Source: Prunus persica (Eukaryota > Streptophyta > Magnoliopsida > Rosales > Rosaceae). From it: a DNA stretch of 64,000 nt. How positions within the stretch are numbered: position 1 is the first letter of the stretch; each line of letters starts with the position of its first letter. This document shows, piece by piece, positions 22,081 through 33,499 of this stretch. Both the position numbers and the translations under genes were made by a program. The notes beneath the pieces are model-generated. The model ran no database searches. It was given only the letters and a program-made list of their open reading frames with translations, and was not told where the DNA came from. The stretch spans positions 16,627,741 through 16,691,740 of the forward strand of contig NC_034009.1 in assembly GCF_000346465.2 (NCBI RefSeq). The letters run 5' to 3'.

Positions 22081-23034
22081 GCACTGTCAGAGTATCTCAT
22101 CGTCTTCCTCTCGTCTTCTTCGTCGTCTCTGAACTTAAACATAATCTTCCTCTTGCTTTCATTGCACGCAAAAGGTAAGCTTTCATTTTCACTATTTTGG
22201 TTGCTGTTTTGCATGCTCATACGTTTTTTGTTTGAAAAATCTTTTTACCTTTTTTCTGGCCAAAATCATTTTACTTCTTTCCAAGTTCGATAAAATATAC
22301 AGACAAAGAGGGAAAGTTTCCAACTTTGAAGACAACTACCTCAACTAAATAAGACGACGGTAGCTTCTTATTTACGTGGTTAAATATGTAGACCACGACG
22401 GTTCGTCAGTCGTTCTAGCGTCGTCTGAAAATTGACAAAGTTGTTTTTAAAATTATAGTCTTTTTTTTATTTGCTTGTTTAATTGCAGGTTTGATTTCTC
22501 TGAACAATGATTTTTGTTTTTCCCTAATTTGATAAAATATAAAGAAAAAGAAAGTAGAGTTGGTATCTAATATAGACGACAGTATCTTATTGTTTTACGT
22601 CGTGTGAATGTTAATACCACGACGTCATATTAAAATACCGTCATCTATATAAGATTCCAAAACTTTCTTTCTTGGCCTTGTATTTTATCAAATTAGAAAA
22701 CAAAAACCATGGTTCAGAAAAATCAAATCTGCAATCAAACATTCACAGAGAAAGAAAGAAGGGTTTTGGATCCTTATATAGACGACGGTATATTACTACT
22801 GACGTCGTGTGAACATCAATACCACGACGTTATATAAATATTTCGTCGTTTATAGTTAATTATCACGTCGTTTATAGTTAATTATTTCGTCGTTGTTTAA
22901 TTACCTTGGTTTTAAACATTTATTACGTCTGAGATTATTTCATTGCGTCGTTTAAAATCATATCATACGTCGTATTTTATTAATATCCGTCGTTTGTGTT
23001 CTTAATCTTTTCCTGAAATATTTTCACTTGCAGT
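22080..23034 (+). promoter_or_regulatory. 5' leader exon and motif-rich first intron of the CACTA accessory gene
   Basis: A CT-rich stretch (TCATCGTCTTCCTCTCGTC, about 22098) looks like a transcribed leader. A plausible donor AAAAGGTAAGC stands at about 22173 and the acceptor CACTTGCAG just before 23034. The intron is about 860 bp and holds many ACGACGG/CGTCGT motifs. No TATA box could be fixed with confidence. Confidence 0.5.
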
Positions 23035-23047
23035 TTTGTCTGTAAAA

Positions 23048-26000
23048 ATGGTTTCTCACCAAGACCAAAGTAAGGATTCTGGCTTCAAGAAAAATGGAGA
23101 TAAGGAGCTTGGAATGGTACCTCCTCAAGTGAAGCCTTCGAAGAAGAGGAAGTTTGCTTCATCATCTGCTGAGACAGAACGAACCAGCACGACAACAATC
23201 TCTGATGATTCAAAGTCTGGTCGAGGTATGAGCACAATGCCTCGTGTTGTGAAGAGAAAACTTCAGAAACTGAGGCCAATTGTTGAGTACAATAAAAGGG
23301 GGAAAGGAATTGGCCAAGCACATAGTGAGATGCAGTCCTACATTGGTGTGTTGGCACGCTCCAGAGTTCCACTTGTGGACATGAAATGGGCTCAAATCCC
23401 CAAGGATATAAAGGAGCAGATTTGGGAAGCAGTTGACCTTGCTTTTGTGGTAGGTCAAGGGGGCAAGAGCTCTGTGTTAGCTTCTGCTGCCAAGAAATGG
23501 AAGGATTTCAAGTCTACACTAACGAGGCAATATATCCTTCCATACACCAATGACAGGGAGAGATTAAGCCAACCCCCTGAAACATATAAATTCATAGAGA
23601 AAGCACAATGGGATGCCTTTGTACCTTCAAGGTTATCCAAAGATTTTGAGTCTGTGCATTCTCAACATGCACAGATTAGGGAGAAACTTGAGTACAATCA
23701 TCGATTGTCTCGAAAAGGATATGCTGGTTTGGAGGATCAATTGGAGGAAACCATGCCTGGGGTAGAAATTGATCAATCTACCTTATGGAAGAGAGCTAGA
23801 CAGGACAAACATGGTAACATCCCGGATCCAAAGGTGGCAGAGAAAGCAAAATTAATTGTAAGCCTACTCACTCTGTTTTAAATTTTTATTAAACTGTGAA
23901 TAATTCTTATTACGTCTTATGTTATATTTTGCGTCGTGTGAATGATATTACCACGTCGAAATTTTTTAAAAAACGTCGTTAAAGGTCTAAATCAGGAATC
24001 ACCTACTCTGTTTTCTGTAATTATAGCATAAGATGTCGGTGGTTCATTTTCGCGTCGTTTGTATTGAATTACTACGTCGAAATGTTTTAAACAAGGTCGT
24101 TAAAGGTGTGAATATTGAATCATCCCTCTGTTATCTGTAAATAAAGCATAAGACGTCGGTGGTTTATTCATTCCGTCGTTTTAAAAACTAACCACGTCGG
24201 TTTAAAAACTACCGTCGTGATAAATTATAATAACGTCGATTTATATGTTATTGCGTCGTGTGAAATTATATAATACGTCGTTTGTATATAAATAACCGTC
24301 GTGTGTTTTTGTTCTTACTTTTTTATATATCTTTGTTTTAGGATGAATTGCAAAAACAAGTCTCGGAAGGCAAAGTCACTGTTTCTGGCAGCAATGATGT
24401 GCTGACCATGGCTTTGGGCCCCGAGCATCCAGGCAGAGTGAGAGGAGTAGGTGCCGGGATCTCAACAAGGCAATATTTCAATTTACCCAAACCACAGAGA
24501 GTGAGCTTTGACGACCGTTTGAAGGACAGTTTAAGAGTTCTCCTTCAAGAAGAGACTAAAAAGATGGAGGCTAAGGCAAGGGAAGAGGCTTTAAGGATGG
24601 AGGCCAGAACGAAACAATTGGTAGAGGCTGAGAGGGAGCATTTCCTGAGTCAGCTTTCCCAATTAATTCCCAATTTTGATCCAAGCATGCTTAAACCCAG
24701 AATTAGCCAAAGTCCCAAAAATCCAATGTCTGACAAAGCAAGCTGCTCTGGAGGTGATGTGAGATCCCAGCATTTTGAGGATGATACTGCCAAAAATGGG
24801 AAACATCAGGAAGAAAAGGTAACATATCTGAACTTTGAATTCTCTGTTTTTTTAAAAACCATTAGACGTCGTTATTATTAATAAAACCGTCGTTTGAAAT
24901 ACATACCACGACGATTTTAAAAATAAACCGTCGTTTGTATTTCAATACTACGTCGTATTTAGTTTACTTGTTTTACACGCCATTAAACGTCGTTATTTTT
25001 AAAACTTTGTGATTTTTAGACGACGGAGTTAGTCATTCCCGCCATAATAGATGAAGAGAAGAGAGAAGAAAAACAAGATGTAAAGGAGAAAGAAGATGAC
25101 GACCAGGTATGTTCACATAACTTTGCCTTTTTTATTTATTTTTCAAAATTCCAGACGTCGATATTTTTCTTTAAACCGTCGTTTGTTTACAACTTAGACG
25201 GCGGAATGTTTTTCTAAGACGTAATAAATTGTTCACCACGACGGTTTCTTCACCGTCGTTTAAATTCTTTTCAGACGACGTTGTATTCCTTAACCATCGT
25301 TTTTATTGAATTACCACGTCATTTTTTTTATTTCTTTAAACAGGTTATTCAAGGTGTTAATTATTCAAATATGGAGGCGCCATCTTCTTTAAAATCCCTT
25401 TGTCGTTATGTGGAAACGACACTCGTGCCTCAGGATAAGACCCTGCACTTTACAATTGATAAGGAGGTGTTTGGTCTAGAGCGCGATACCTTCCTCCTGC
25501 CTGAAGATATTACACAATTTGCAGGCATGGAAGAAATAGGAGCCACCGTCATTGCTGTATATATGAGGTTTGTCTTTCTAAAATAATACGTCGTTGGTTT
25601 ATTTATTGCGTCGTCTTAACAAACTAACCACGTCGTTAGTATGTACCGTCGTGATAAATATATTATAACGTCGTTGTCTATTTCAGTACGTCGTGTGAAA
25701 TTTTATAATACGTCGTTTTGTTATACATAACCGTCGTGTGTTTTTTTGTATATATGAGGTTTGTCATTCTAAAATAATACGTCGTTGGTTTATTTATTAC
25801 GTCGTCGGTTTATTTATTGCGTCGTCTTAACAAACTAACCACGTCGTTAGTATGTACCGTCGTGATAAATATATTATAATGTCGTTGTCTATTTCAGTAC
25901 GTCGTGTGAAATTTTATAATACGTCGTTTTGTTATACATAACCGTCGTGTGTTTTTTTGTGCTGACTTGTTTATATTATTTTATATATCTAGGTACTTAC

Positions 26001-26592
26001 ACGATGTTTTGAAACGAGCAAATATGTGCTCCATGGTTGGCTTTATCGACCCTGCTACAGTTAGTGCCAGCTCTGGCACAATAGCTGACAGATCACGCCT
26101 ACTGGCATCTCGACTTCAGAGGACTGACGGTGAACAGATTTTCCTGATGCCTTACAATCCAGGGTTAGTCTCCTTAACAGTATTTTGTTTTTATGATTTT
26201 CAATAAATGACAGCGTATAAACTAACCACGTCGGTGTTTTATTTTATTGAGTCGTTTGAAACTACTAACCACGTCGGTAGTTATTTATCGTCGTGATAAA
26301 TGTATAATGTCGTTGATTGCTTCTTTATTTCGTCGTGTGAAATATTATAATACGTCGTTTTTGTAAATAACCGTCGTTTTTATTTTAATTTTGTGCAGCC
26401 GTCGTTTGTAAATAACCACGTCGGTTATGAAAAATATCGTCGTCTGTGATTTAATTTCTTTTTATTTATAAACCCTAATAGCCATTGTTTATGCAGTATG
26501 CCAAGGGAAAACAGGAAGCGCCATACCCCCAAGAAGCAATTGATGAAGTCCGGGATGAATGGGCAGAGTTTGTTTGCCTTCACCTGGAATAG
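23048..26592 (+). pseudogene. CACTA accessory gene: PTTA-like N-terminus plus Ulp1-protease remnant without catalytic core
   Basis: Exons read: 23048-23857, 24342-24818, 25020-25106, 25345-25568, 25993-26162 and 26498-26592. Exon 1 (start MVSHQDQSKDSG) is basic and carries DMKWAQIPKDIKEQIWEAV and ASAAKKWKDFKSTLTRQYI, typical of plant En/Spm accessory proteins. Exon 2 has a charged coiled coil (KKMEAKAREEALRMEARTKQ). Exons 4-5 match the N-terminal part of plant transposon-borne Ulp1 (C48) proteases: FLLPEDITQFAGMEEIGATV, MVGFIDPATV, LMPYNPG. The last exon carries the C-terminal IDEVRDEWAEFVCLHLE. The part between, which should hold the catalytic His, Asp, Gln and Cys, is absent, and the last exon is out of phase with the preceding splice. 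The protease is therefore dead; the N-terminal DNA-binding role may survive. Confidence 0.65.
25557..25958 (+). repeat. Tandem duplication of about 191 bp across an exon end and intron
   Basis: The block starting GTATATATGAGGTTTGTC at 25557 recurs at 25748. Copy 1 contains the real exon end and donor; copy 2 carries the same exon-end sequence as a decoy inside the intron. Copy 2 also has an extra 20-bp ACGTCGTCGGTTTATTTATT-like insert. The rest of both units is made of CGTCGT motifs. Confidence 0.85.
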
Positions 26593-27720
26593 GGGAATTA
26601 TTGAACACTTGATATTTATGTATAATGTACAAATTTTGTCTATAATATATAATGTAAAAATTTGTTGAGGTTTTCTTAAATTAAAAAAAAACAAACATAC
26701 AAATTGCGTAAACGACGTGTAATACATTTCCAACGACGTAATAAAGTCAAAAGCCGTCCTTTTTTGTTGTTTCGTTTTAAACAAATCCGACGTAAAAGGA
26801 TATTTAGACGACGTTCTTTGAACAATTGAGTCGTTTATGGTTTACAACGTCTTCAATTTCTTAAGGGTTCAGGGTAGTACTTTGTAACGACAGCGGTTAA
26901 GTCGTGGAATATATATTTTACGTCGGATAGTTAAATATCCGCCATGGTTTCTCATTTAAACGACGTCATTTTAACAACTTAGTCGTCTATTACAATTTAC
27001 AACGTCTACAATTTATTAACACCGACGTGGTTTGTTGTTGTGATAAGAATATTTTATTATTTTTATATCAAAATATTCAAAATAAATTTAAAATAAATCA
27101 GAAAAATGCAAAGTCAACTCCTATGAAGTCATTGATATATTTTCTTCCCCTAAACCTTGAAAAAATTCATTTTGAATAACAAAAATTTAAAATGACCATC
27201 CAAAACAAAATTGTTTTGATGAGTCATAAAATCACTTCTAGTTTTATGGTTTAGGGTTTAGAGATTAGGGTTGTTATTTATTGGGGTTTATTTTTAAAGT
27301 ATAATTTTTGGGTAGTCTAGGGTATATATTAGGCTGTAAAACCATAAACCCTTTTATAAACTTAATTTTTAAAATTATATAATTTAGTTTTAAGGGTTTA
27401 GGGTATTAATTGTTAACGACGGTGGTTGAGTCGTGGAATACATATGTTACGTCGTGCAGTAAAATATCCGACATGGTTTCCACTTTAAACGACGTCATTT
27501 TAATATGTAAGTCGTGTATTATAATTTACAACGTTTTCAATTTCTTAACTTCGACGTGGTTTTTCAGTCGTCTTTATATCAAAATATTCAAAATAAATTT
27601 AAAATTAATCTGAAAAATGAAGCGTCAAAAGAAACGGCGATACGTTCAGTGTTTTCGTCGTGGAATATTAAATTTACGTCGGTTCTTGTAGAACTTTCGC
27701 CATGGTTTTTCTTTCGACGT
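26593..27720. repeat. Gap between the two CACTA genes, motif-rich
   Basis: After the 3' end of the accessory gene, ACGACG/CGTCG words reappear (26710-27030, 27415-27720), separated by AT-rich sequence containing GGTTTAGGG-type words. A word block ATATCAAAATATTCAAAATA occurs at both about 27065 and 27578. No gene. Confidence 0.6.
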
Positions 27721-27724
27721 TTTA

Positions 27725-27740
27725 AAGAGCGCGCGCTCTT
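27725..27740. promoter_or_regulatory. 16-bp perfect GC palindrome upstream of TNP2 leader
   Basis: AAGAGCGCGCGCTCTT is its own reverse complement. It is followed closely by TTTTCGCGCGCC and by an AT-rich TTTTTATATTT that could serve as TATA box about 30 bp further on. The position suggests a promoter element for the transposase gene; function not shown. Confidence 0.45.
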
Positions 27741-27756
27741 AAAATTTTCGCGCGCC

Positions 27757-28545
27757 CTAAATTTTTTTATATTTGGCTCTTATTCTTATACTTCTAACCC
27801 TGAACCCTAAAATTTTCAGATTTCGCGCAACATAACATTCGCTCTCTCACTTCTGCTCTAATTAAAAGTTGCACTCTCCAAGCTCCGTCGAATCTGTGAG
27901 CTCGTCCAACCCTGTAGGTACAAACCCTATCTTCCCCTTTTAAATTCATTGAATGATATTAGGTTGTTTTGTTAAAGGGTTTTAGGTATATGCTTTGCGA
28001 TCTGTTAATAATGTGCTTATAGGTATGGGTTCATGGATTTTCTGTTTAATGGGTTCATGGATTACATTATCTGTTATGTTGAATTGGGAATGGATTTAAT
28101 TTTGTCGGATCTTTTAATCACCCTATGTTATGTTGAATTGGGAATGGATTTATTGTTTTCATACTTGGTTTCATGTATATGTTGGTTTCTTGCTTGGTTT
28201 CATATATATGTTTGTGTTCTTAATGGGTTTTGGGTTCTTGAAAATAAACTGAGACACGACGCCTTTTTAGGCATACGACGACGATTACACAACGGTTTAT
28301 GAAAAAACCGTCGTTGTATTACTTATACACGACGGTTTTTTCATAAACCGTCGTTTGTATTACTTATATTAGACGACGTCTGTTGAAAAGCCGTCGTCTA
28401 TATATGCCAAATACGTCTGTTTTTGTTTAAAACCTGTCGTCTCTGTTGTGTATTACTTGCTATTAGATCCTTGTATAATCTGCTATAGTGATGGTCATTG
28501 CCTGTATTTTCACTTTATTATAGATAATAGGTTATAGTGTCGGAG
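27757..28545 (+). promoter_or_regulatory. Putative promoter, leader exon and leader intron of TNP2
   Basis: TTTTTTTATATTTGGC near 27757 is TATA-like. A CT-rich leader follows (TTCGCTCTCTCACTTCTGC, about 27838), ending with a donor CTGTAGGTACAAA near 27917. The acceptor lies just before the ATG, around 28530 (TAATAG or TTATAG). Within the leader intron is the 23-bp inverted repeat at 28292-28351. Confidence 0.45.
28292..28351. repeat. Perfect 23-bp inverted repeat, 14-nt loop, in TNP2 leader
   Basis: The arm at 28292-28314 and the arm at 28329-28351 are exact reverse complements (ACGGTTTATG..CCGTCGT). Each arm contains two subterminal-type motifs (ACGG and CCGTCG). RNA from this leader would form a strong hairpin, and the DNA offers four potential TNPA-type sites in mirror arrangement. 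Confidence 0.9.
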
Positions 28546-31500
28546 ATGGATAAGTCATGGATGCACTCGGATAGAAGATCGAAGGCATATGATTTTGGGG
28601 TGGAAGCATTTTTGAACTTTGCTGTAGAAAATCTTCTAACTACAACACATATCCGTTGTCCATGTGTTAAATGTGTTAATTTGAAGTTGTTTGGGGTTGG
28701 AATTATAAGGGATCACTTATACTTTAATGGAATTGACCAAAGCTATAAGAATTGGACATTTCACGGAGAACCTTGGGAAGCAACTACTAATGCTAGTAGA
28801 AATGTTGAAGAAGATGATGGCCATAGTAGGTACAGTTTTGTGTCTGAAGAAATTGATATGGATGATAATGATTTTGGTGATTTTGGTTCCGATCCGTATG
28901 AGTTTGCCAATGTGATTGGGGATGGAGATCAACCAGTGTACCCTGGTTGTAGAAAGTACACGAAGTTATCGGCATTAGTGAAGTTGTATAATTTGAAGGC
29001 AAAACATGGGATGAGTGATGTCTGTTTTACAGAATTATTGATACTTCAAGGCGATTTGCTTCCAGAAGGAAATACAATACTAACCTCTATGTATGAGGCT
29101 AAAAAGACTTTGTGTGCATTGGGGCTGAGTTATGAGAAAATGCACGCATGCCCCAATGATTGCATCTTGTATAGGAAGGAGTATGAGGATTCAACTAATT
29201 GTCCTACTTGTGGTATCTCAAGGTGGAAGGAAGGCAAAGATTCAATCTTGAAAGAGGGTGTGCCAGCGAAGGTGGTGTGGTATTTTCCTCCAATTCCAAG
29301 GTTTAAAAGGATGTTTCAATCACATGAGACAGCTAAGAGTTTGACTTGGCATGCTGCTAGAAAATCAATTGACGGTCAGATGTCTCATCCGGCGGATTCC
29401 CCGTCTTGGAAACTTCTTGATGATAAATGGCCTGAGTTTGGTAATGAGCCGAGAAACTTGAGATTGGCTCTTTCATCTGATGGATTCAATCCCCACAGTT
29501 CTCTAAGTAGCAGATATAGTTGTTGGCCGGTTATCTTAGTTACATATAATCTCCCTCTATGGCTGTGCATGAAACGAAAGTTCATGATGTTAACCTTATT
29601 GATTTCCGGTCCTAAACAACCCGGAAATGATATAGACGTCTACTTGGAGCCTTTGATTGATGATTTAAAATCTTTGTGGGATGGGATTAGAGGAGTGTAT
29701 GATGCACATAATGGAGAATACTTTACACTCAGAGCTGCATTAATGTGGACAATTAATGATTTCCCCGCCTATGGAAACTTATCTGGTTGTGTTGTTAAAG
29801 GATATAAAGCTTGTCCAATATGCGGCGATGATACACCTAGTCACAGGTTGAAAAATGGCCACAAAATTTGTTACATTGGGCATAGAAAATGGTTACCAAT
29901 CAATCATCCATATAGGAGGCAACGTGCAGTTTTTAATGGGAAACCTGAATATGGCATACCTCCCGAGCCATTAACCGGAGAAGAAGTGCTGCATATGGTT
30001 GAAAATGGTGACAGAGTTTGTTGGAAGAAGAAATCAATATTCTTTGATCTCGAGTATTGGAAATACCTTCCTGTGAGGCATGCCCTAGATGTTATGCACA
30101 TTGAGAAGAATGTTTGCGATAGTATTATTGGTACATTGCTGGAGATCCCTGGAAAAAATAAAGATGGGATTGCTGCTCGATTAGATTTATTGAACATGGG
30201 GGTCAAAACTGATTTGCAACCCGAGTATGGAGAAAGACGTACTCGTTTGCCTCCTGGGCCTTGGAATTTGTCAAGAGCAGAGAAGAGAGAGGTTTGCAAT
30301 TCTTTCTATGGTATGAAGGTCCCTGAAGGTTATTCTTCAAATATTAAAAATCTTGTATCTTTACAAGATTCAAGACTTCTTGGCCTTAAATCACATGATT
30401 GTCATACCTTAATGCAACAATTGCTCCCTGTGGCAATTCGTTCTGTTTTGGAGAAGCCTGCAAGGTATGCAATAACTCGTTTGTGCTTCTTCTTCAATGC
30501 TATATGTGCAAAGACTGTTGATGTTTCCAAGCTAGATAAGTTGGAAGAAGATGTAGTAGTTACTCTGTGTTTGCATGAGAAGTACTTTCCCCCTTCATTC
30601 TTTGATATCATGGTTCATCTAGTAGTACATCTTGTCAGAGAAGTTCGTCTATGTGGGCCAGTATATTTTAGGTGGATGTATCCGTTTGAAAGATATATGA
30701 AAGTGCTGAAGGGGTATGTTCAGAATCGTACTCGTCCCGAAGGTTGCATTGCTGAGCGGTATATAGCTGAAGAAGCGGTAGAGTTTTGTACTCAGCATTT
30801 ATCTGATGTTAGTACAGTTGGAGTGCCTTCAAGCCAAAAGATGGGACTTTCAAAGCCATTATCAGGTTGCACAGTGAGCGTAGTTGATCAGGACCTGTTG
30901 AATCAAGCACATCTATATGTCTTGGAGAATACGGAGGAAGTCCTACCTTATATCGAGTACGTATGAGTTTTATTCTTTAAGTTTCCATTTTAAATTATTT
31001 CTTATGTTTATCTTCTATATTTGGGACCGTAATGCTTGAATTTTTCGTGTCATGTAGGCAACATATGATCCACATCAAGACTGCTTATCCAAAATTTAGA
31101 AAGAGAACAAAGTGGCTGCAGGATAAGCACAATAGCACTTTCATTCAATGGCTACGCTTCAAGGTATATGTTGTTGAATAACATATTTCTCTTTTAATTT
31201 TCTTCTTATTTCTATGTTAGATTGAATTAATATGATTAATTTGCAGGTTCAAAGTGAACTTGAGGAAGACAATCATGGCGTATCAGAAAATTTAAGGTGG
31301 CTAGCAGCTGGTCCAAACATGGCAGTGCCATTATATAGGAGCTATCTTATTAAAGGTATTAAATTCAATATCAAGGCACAAGATGATGTGCGGACAACTC
31401 AAAATAGTGGAGTTTATTTACTTGCACATACCATGCAAGTTGCTAGTGCCAAGGATAAAAACCCAATTCTCTCAAATATGGGTTTCTATGGTGTCATTCA

Positions 31501-31891
31501 AGAAATTTGGGACCTTGACTACCAAAAGTTTACAATCCGAGTCTTTAGGTGTGATTGGATAGATAGTTCTGGTCTTGTAGTCGACGAACTTGGATTTACC
31601 CTTGTAGATTTGAGTAAAATTGGACATAGGAATGACCAATTTATTTTGGCTTCTCAAGTCAAACAAATATTTTTTGTTGACGACCCGATGCATCGTGGTT
31701 GGTCGGTAGTGTTATCAATGCCTAATAGAGAATATAATGATGTTATTGGTGATGAAGTCTTAGGTGATGTGATAATTGAGTGTGAGCCATTTACTAGAGG
31801 GATGCCAAATGTTGACACATTTGATGAACTGGTGGGTGAGTTAGGCGGTCAAAATATTCGAGATGGGTGTGAAGATATATGGATTGAATGA
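28546..31891 (+). CDS. TNP2/TNPD transposase of the CACTA element
   Basis: Three exons: 28546-30964, about 31057-31164 and 31247-31891. The upstream in-frame codon at 28537 is GTG, so the first ATG (28546, MDKSWMHSDRRSK) is chosen. Order of domains: transposase-associated N-terminal domain (residues about 1-80, with CPCVKCVNLK and HGEPW), a cysteine pair region (CPTCGISRW), the tnp2 core (about 190-440, with LALSSDGFNPH, SGPKQPGND, LRAALMWTINDFPAYGNLSG and CPICGDD), DUF4218 (MYPFERYMKVLKG) and, in the last exon, DUF4216 (YGVIQEIWDL, VFRCDWID). It binds and cuts the CACTA ends and drives cut-and-paste movement in the nucleus. All exons are open and splice sites are canonical, so it may be functional. 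The D of SSDGFN is a plausible catalytic acid, by family knowledge. Confidence 0.9.
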
Positions 31892-31959
31892 TGCTTATGT
31901 AATTGGCAGTGTATGACATTAATTTTGTAATATATTGTAATGTGATTTCTTCACTTTCT

Positions 31960-33499
31960 ACGTTCAAATAAAACACGACGTTATTGTGAACCAGTTATTC
32001 AGCATATTTACCGACGTCTTAAAGCAACGTAACAATGAAGAACCACGACGCTATTGTGAAGCAATTATTCAGGATATCACGTCGGGGAAGGATTAAGAAC
32101 CGCCATGTAATTCAAAATAACACGACTCCAATCCCATAATACCGACGTCTAAAAAACGAGATATATAATCTGAACGTTAAAAAATACGACATCATCATAC
32201 ATTTTCCACGTCGCAAGTTCTTTTATAAACGAAGAGGAACGAAATGAATTCCGACGGTAATTCATTATAACCGCCGTTTAATATCAATTAAACGACGTTA
32301 TTTGTAATACGGCTCTCATCATAATCAACGCCGTCTATATGTTCTGTAATACGGCTCTCATTTATTTGGAAACGACGTTGTTTAGAAGTTCAACGTCGTC
32401 TATATTAATAAGTGCGTCGTGAGTAATGAATACATATAAATACAACGTCGACTACATAAATGCCACCGACGTTGTTTCGCATTCAACGTCAACTATATAA
32501 ATACATACGTCGTAAATAATGACACTGACAACTATTTCCACGTCATCTTTTTTAGAAAAATCGAAGTGGAAAATTTATTTCACGACGGTTGTTTGTAAAT
32601 AAGAGACGTAGTAGATTTCAATAACGTCGTCTTCTCATGTATTTAAAGACGTCATATTTTTTCTTGTCGTGAAAATTGTATTTGACGGCGTAGTGTTTTA
32701 GTTGTCGTCGTTGTATGTCTATCTTGCGGCCTTGTTCTTTTAATATGTGTCATATTTTTCCTTTTTAACGACGGTGATTTGTTTGAGTTGGTCGTCTATT
32801 CTCATCCTCGACTATTTTTTAGAACTTTAGCAGACTAAACACGTCTGTTTTTATTTGTTTTCGACGTTGTTTTATTTAACAACGTTTAATATTTATCGTC
32901 GTTGTTTGTTTCTGAAAATAGGACGTATAAATTTTGTAATACGACTCTCATATATTTGTAACCACGTTGTTTCGTTGTTCAACGTCTACTCTATAAATAC
33001 ATACGTCGTAAATAATGACACTGACAACTATTTCCACGTCATCTTTTATAGAAAAATCGAAGTGGAAAATTTATTATACGACGGCTTTTTTTATATAGGT
33101 GACGTAGTAGGTATCAATAACGTCGTCTTCTAATGTATTTAAAGACGTCATATTTTTTATTGTCGTGAAAATGATATTTAACGGCGTCTTATTTTAATTT
33201 TCGTCGTTGTATGTCTATCTTGCGGCCTTGTTCTGTTAATATGTGTCATATTTTTCCTTTTTAACGACGGTTTTTTTAGAGAGTTGGTCGTCTATTCTCA
33301 TCCTCGACTGCTTTTTTAGATCTTTTTGCAGTACAAAGACGTCGTTTTGTATTTGTTGATGACGTTGTATATTGTAACAACGACGGTGATTTAGCGTCGT
33401 GGTTTATGAGGGAAAAGATGACGGTGGATTCCACGACCATTGAAAAACCGAATACACGACGGTTATTTACCGTCGTCTTTTTGCTTTTTTGTAGTAGTG
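31960..33499. repeat. Right subterminal region of the CACTA element with a 496-bp tandem duplication
   Basis: Motif-rich non-coding sequence up to GTAGTAGTG. A unit is repeated with constant offset 496: ATACATACGTCGTAAATAAT at 32501 and 32997, GTCGTCTATTCTCATCCTCG at 32791 and 33287. The duplicated block spans roughly 32440-32870 and 32936-33366. The last 145 bp are shared with the end of the derivative at 12596. Confidence 0.75.

Larger units (their letters stand above)
20254..33499 (+). mobile_element. Complete CACTA (En/Spm) transposon, 13.2 kb, target duplication AAG
   Basis: The left end CACTACTACAAAAAGTG and the right end, which read on the other strand is CACTACTACAAAAAAGC, are inverted repeats extending into AAAAGACGACC/AAAAGACGACGG. 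AAG lies directly outside both ends (20251-20253, 33500-33502), the 3-bp duplication expected for this superfamily. It carries two genes on the plus strand: an accessory TNPA-like/Ulp1-derived gene (23048-26592) and an intact-looking TNP2 transposase (28546-31891). ACGACGG and ACGTCG motifs fill the two ends, the gap between genes and all larger introns. A fragment of a host proteasome gene sits at 21188-21575. The intact TNP2 frame and perfect duplication suggest a fairly recent, perhaps autonomous copy, if the broken accessory gene is dispensable or supplied by another copy. Confidence 0.92.

Noticed and set aside
28537..28545. Start of TNP2 at 28537
   Set aside because: That codon is GTG; the first ATG is 28546 and fits the conserved MDKSWM start of the family.
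20254..33499. Centromeric or telomeric satellite reading of the CGTCG-rich sequence
   Set aside because: Spacing is irregular, orientation mixed, and the motifs are bounded by CACTA ends with a target duplication.
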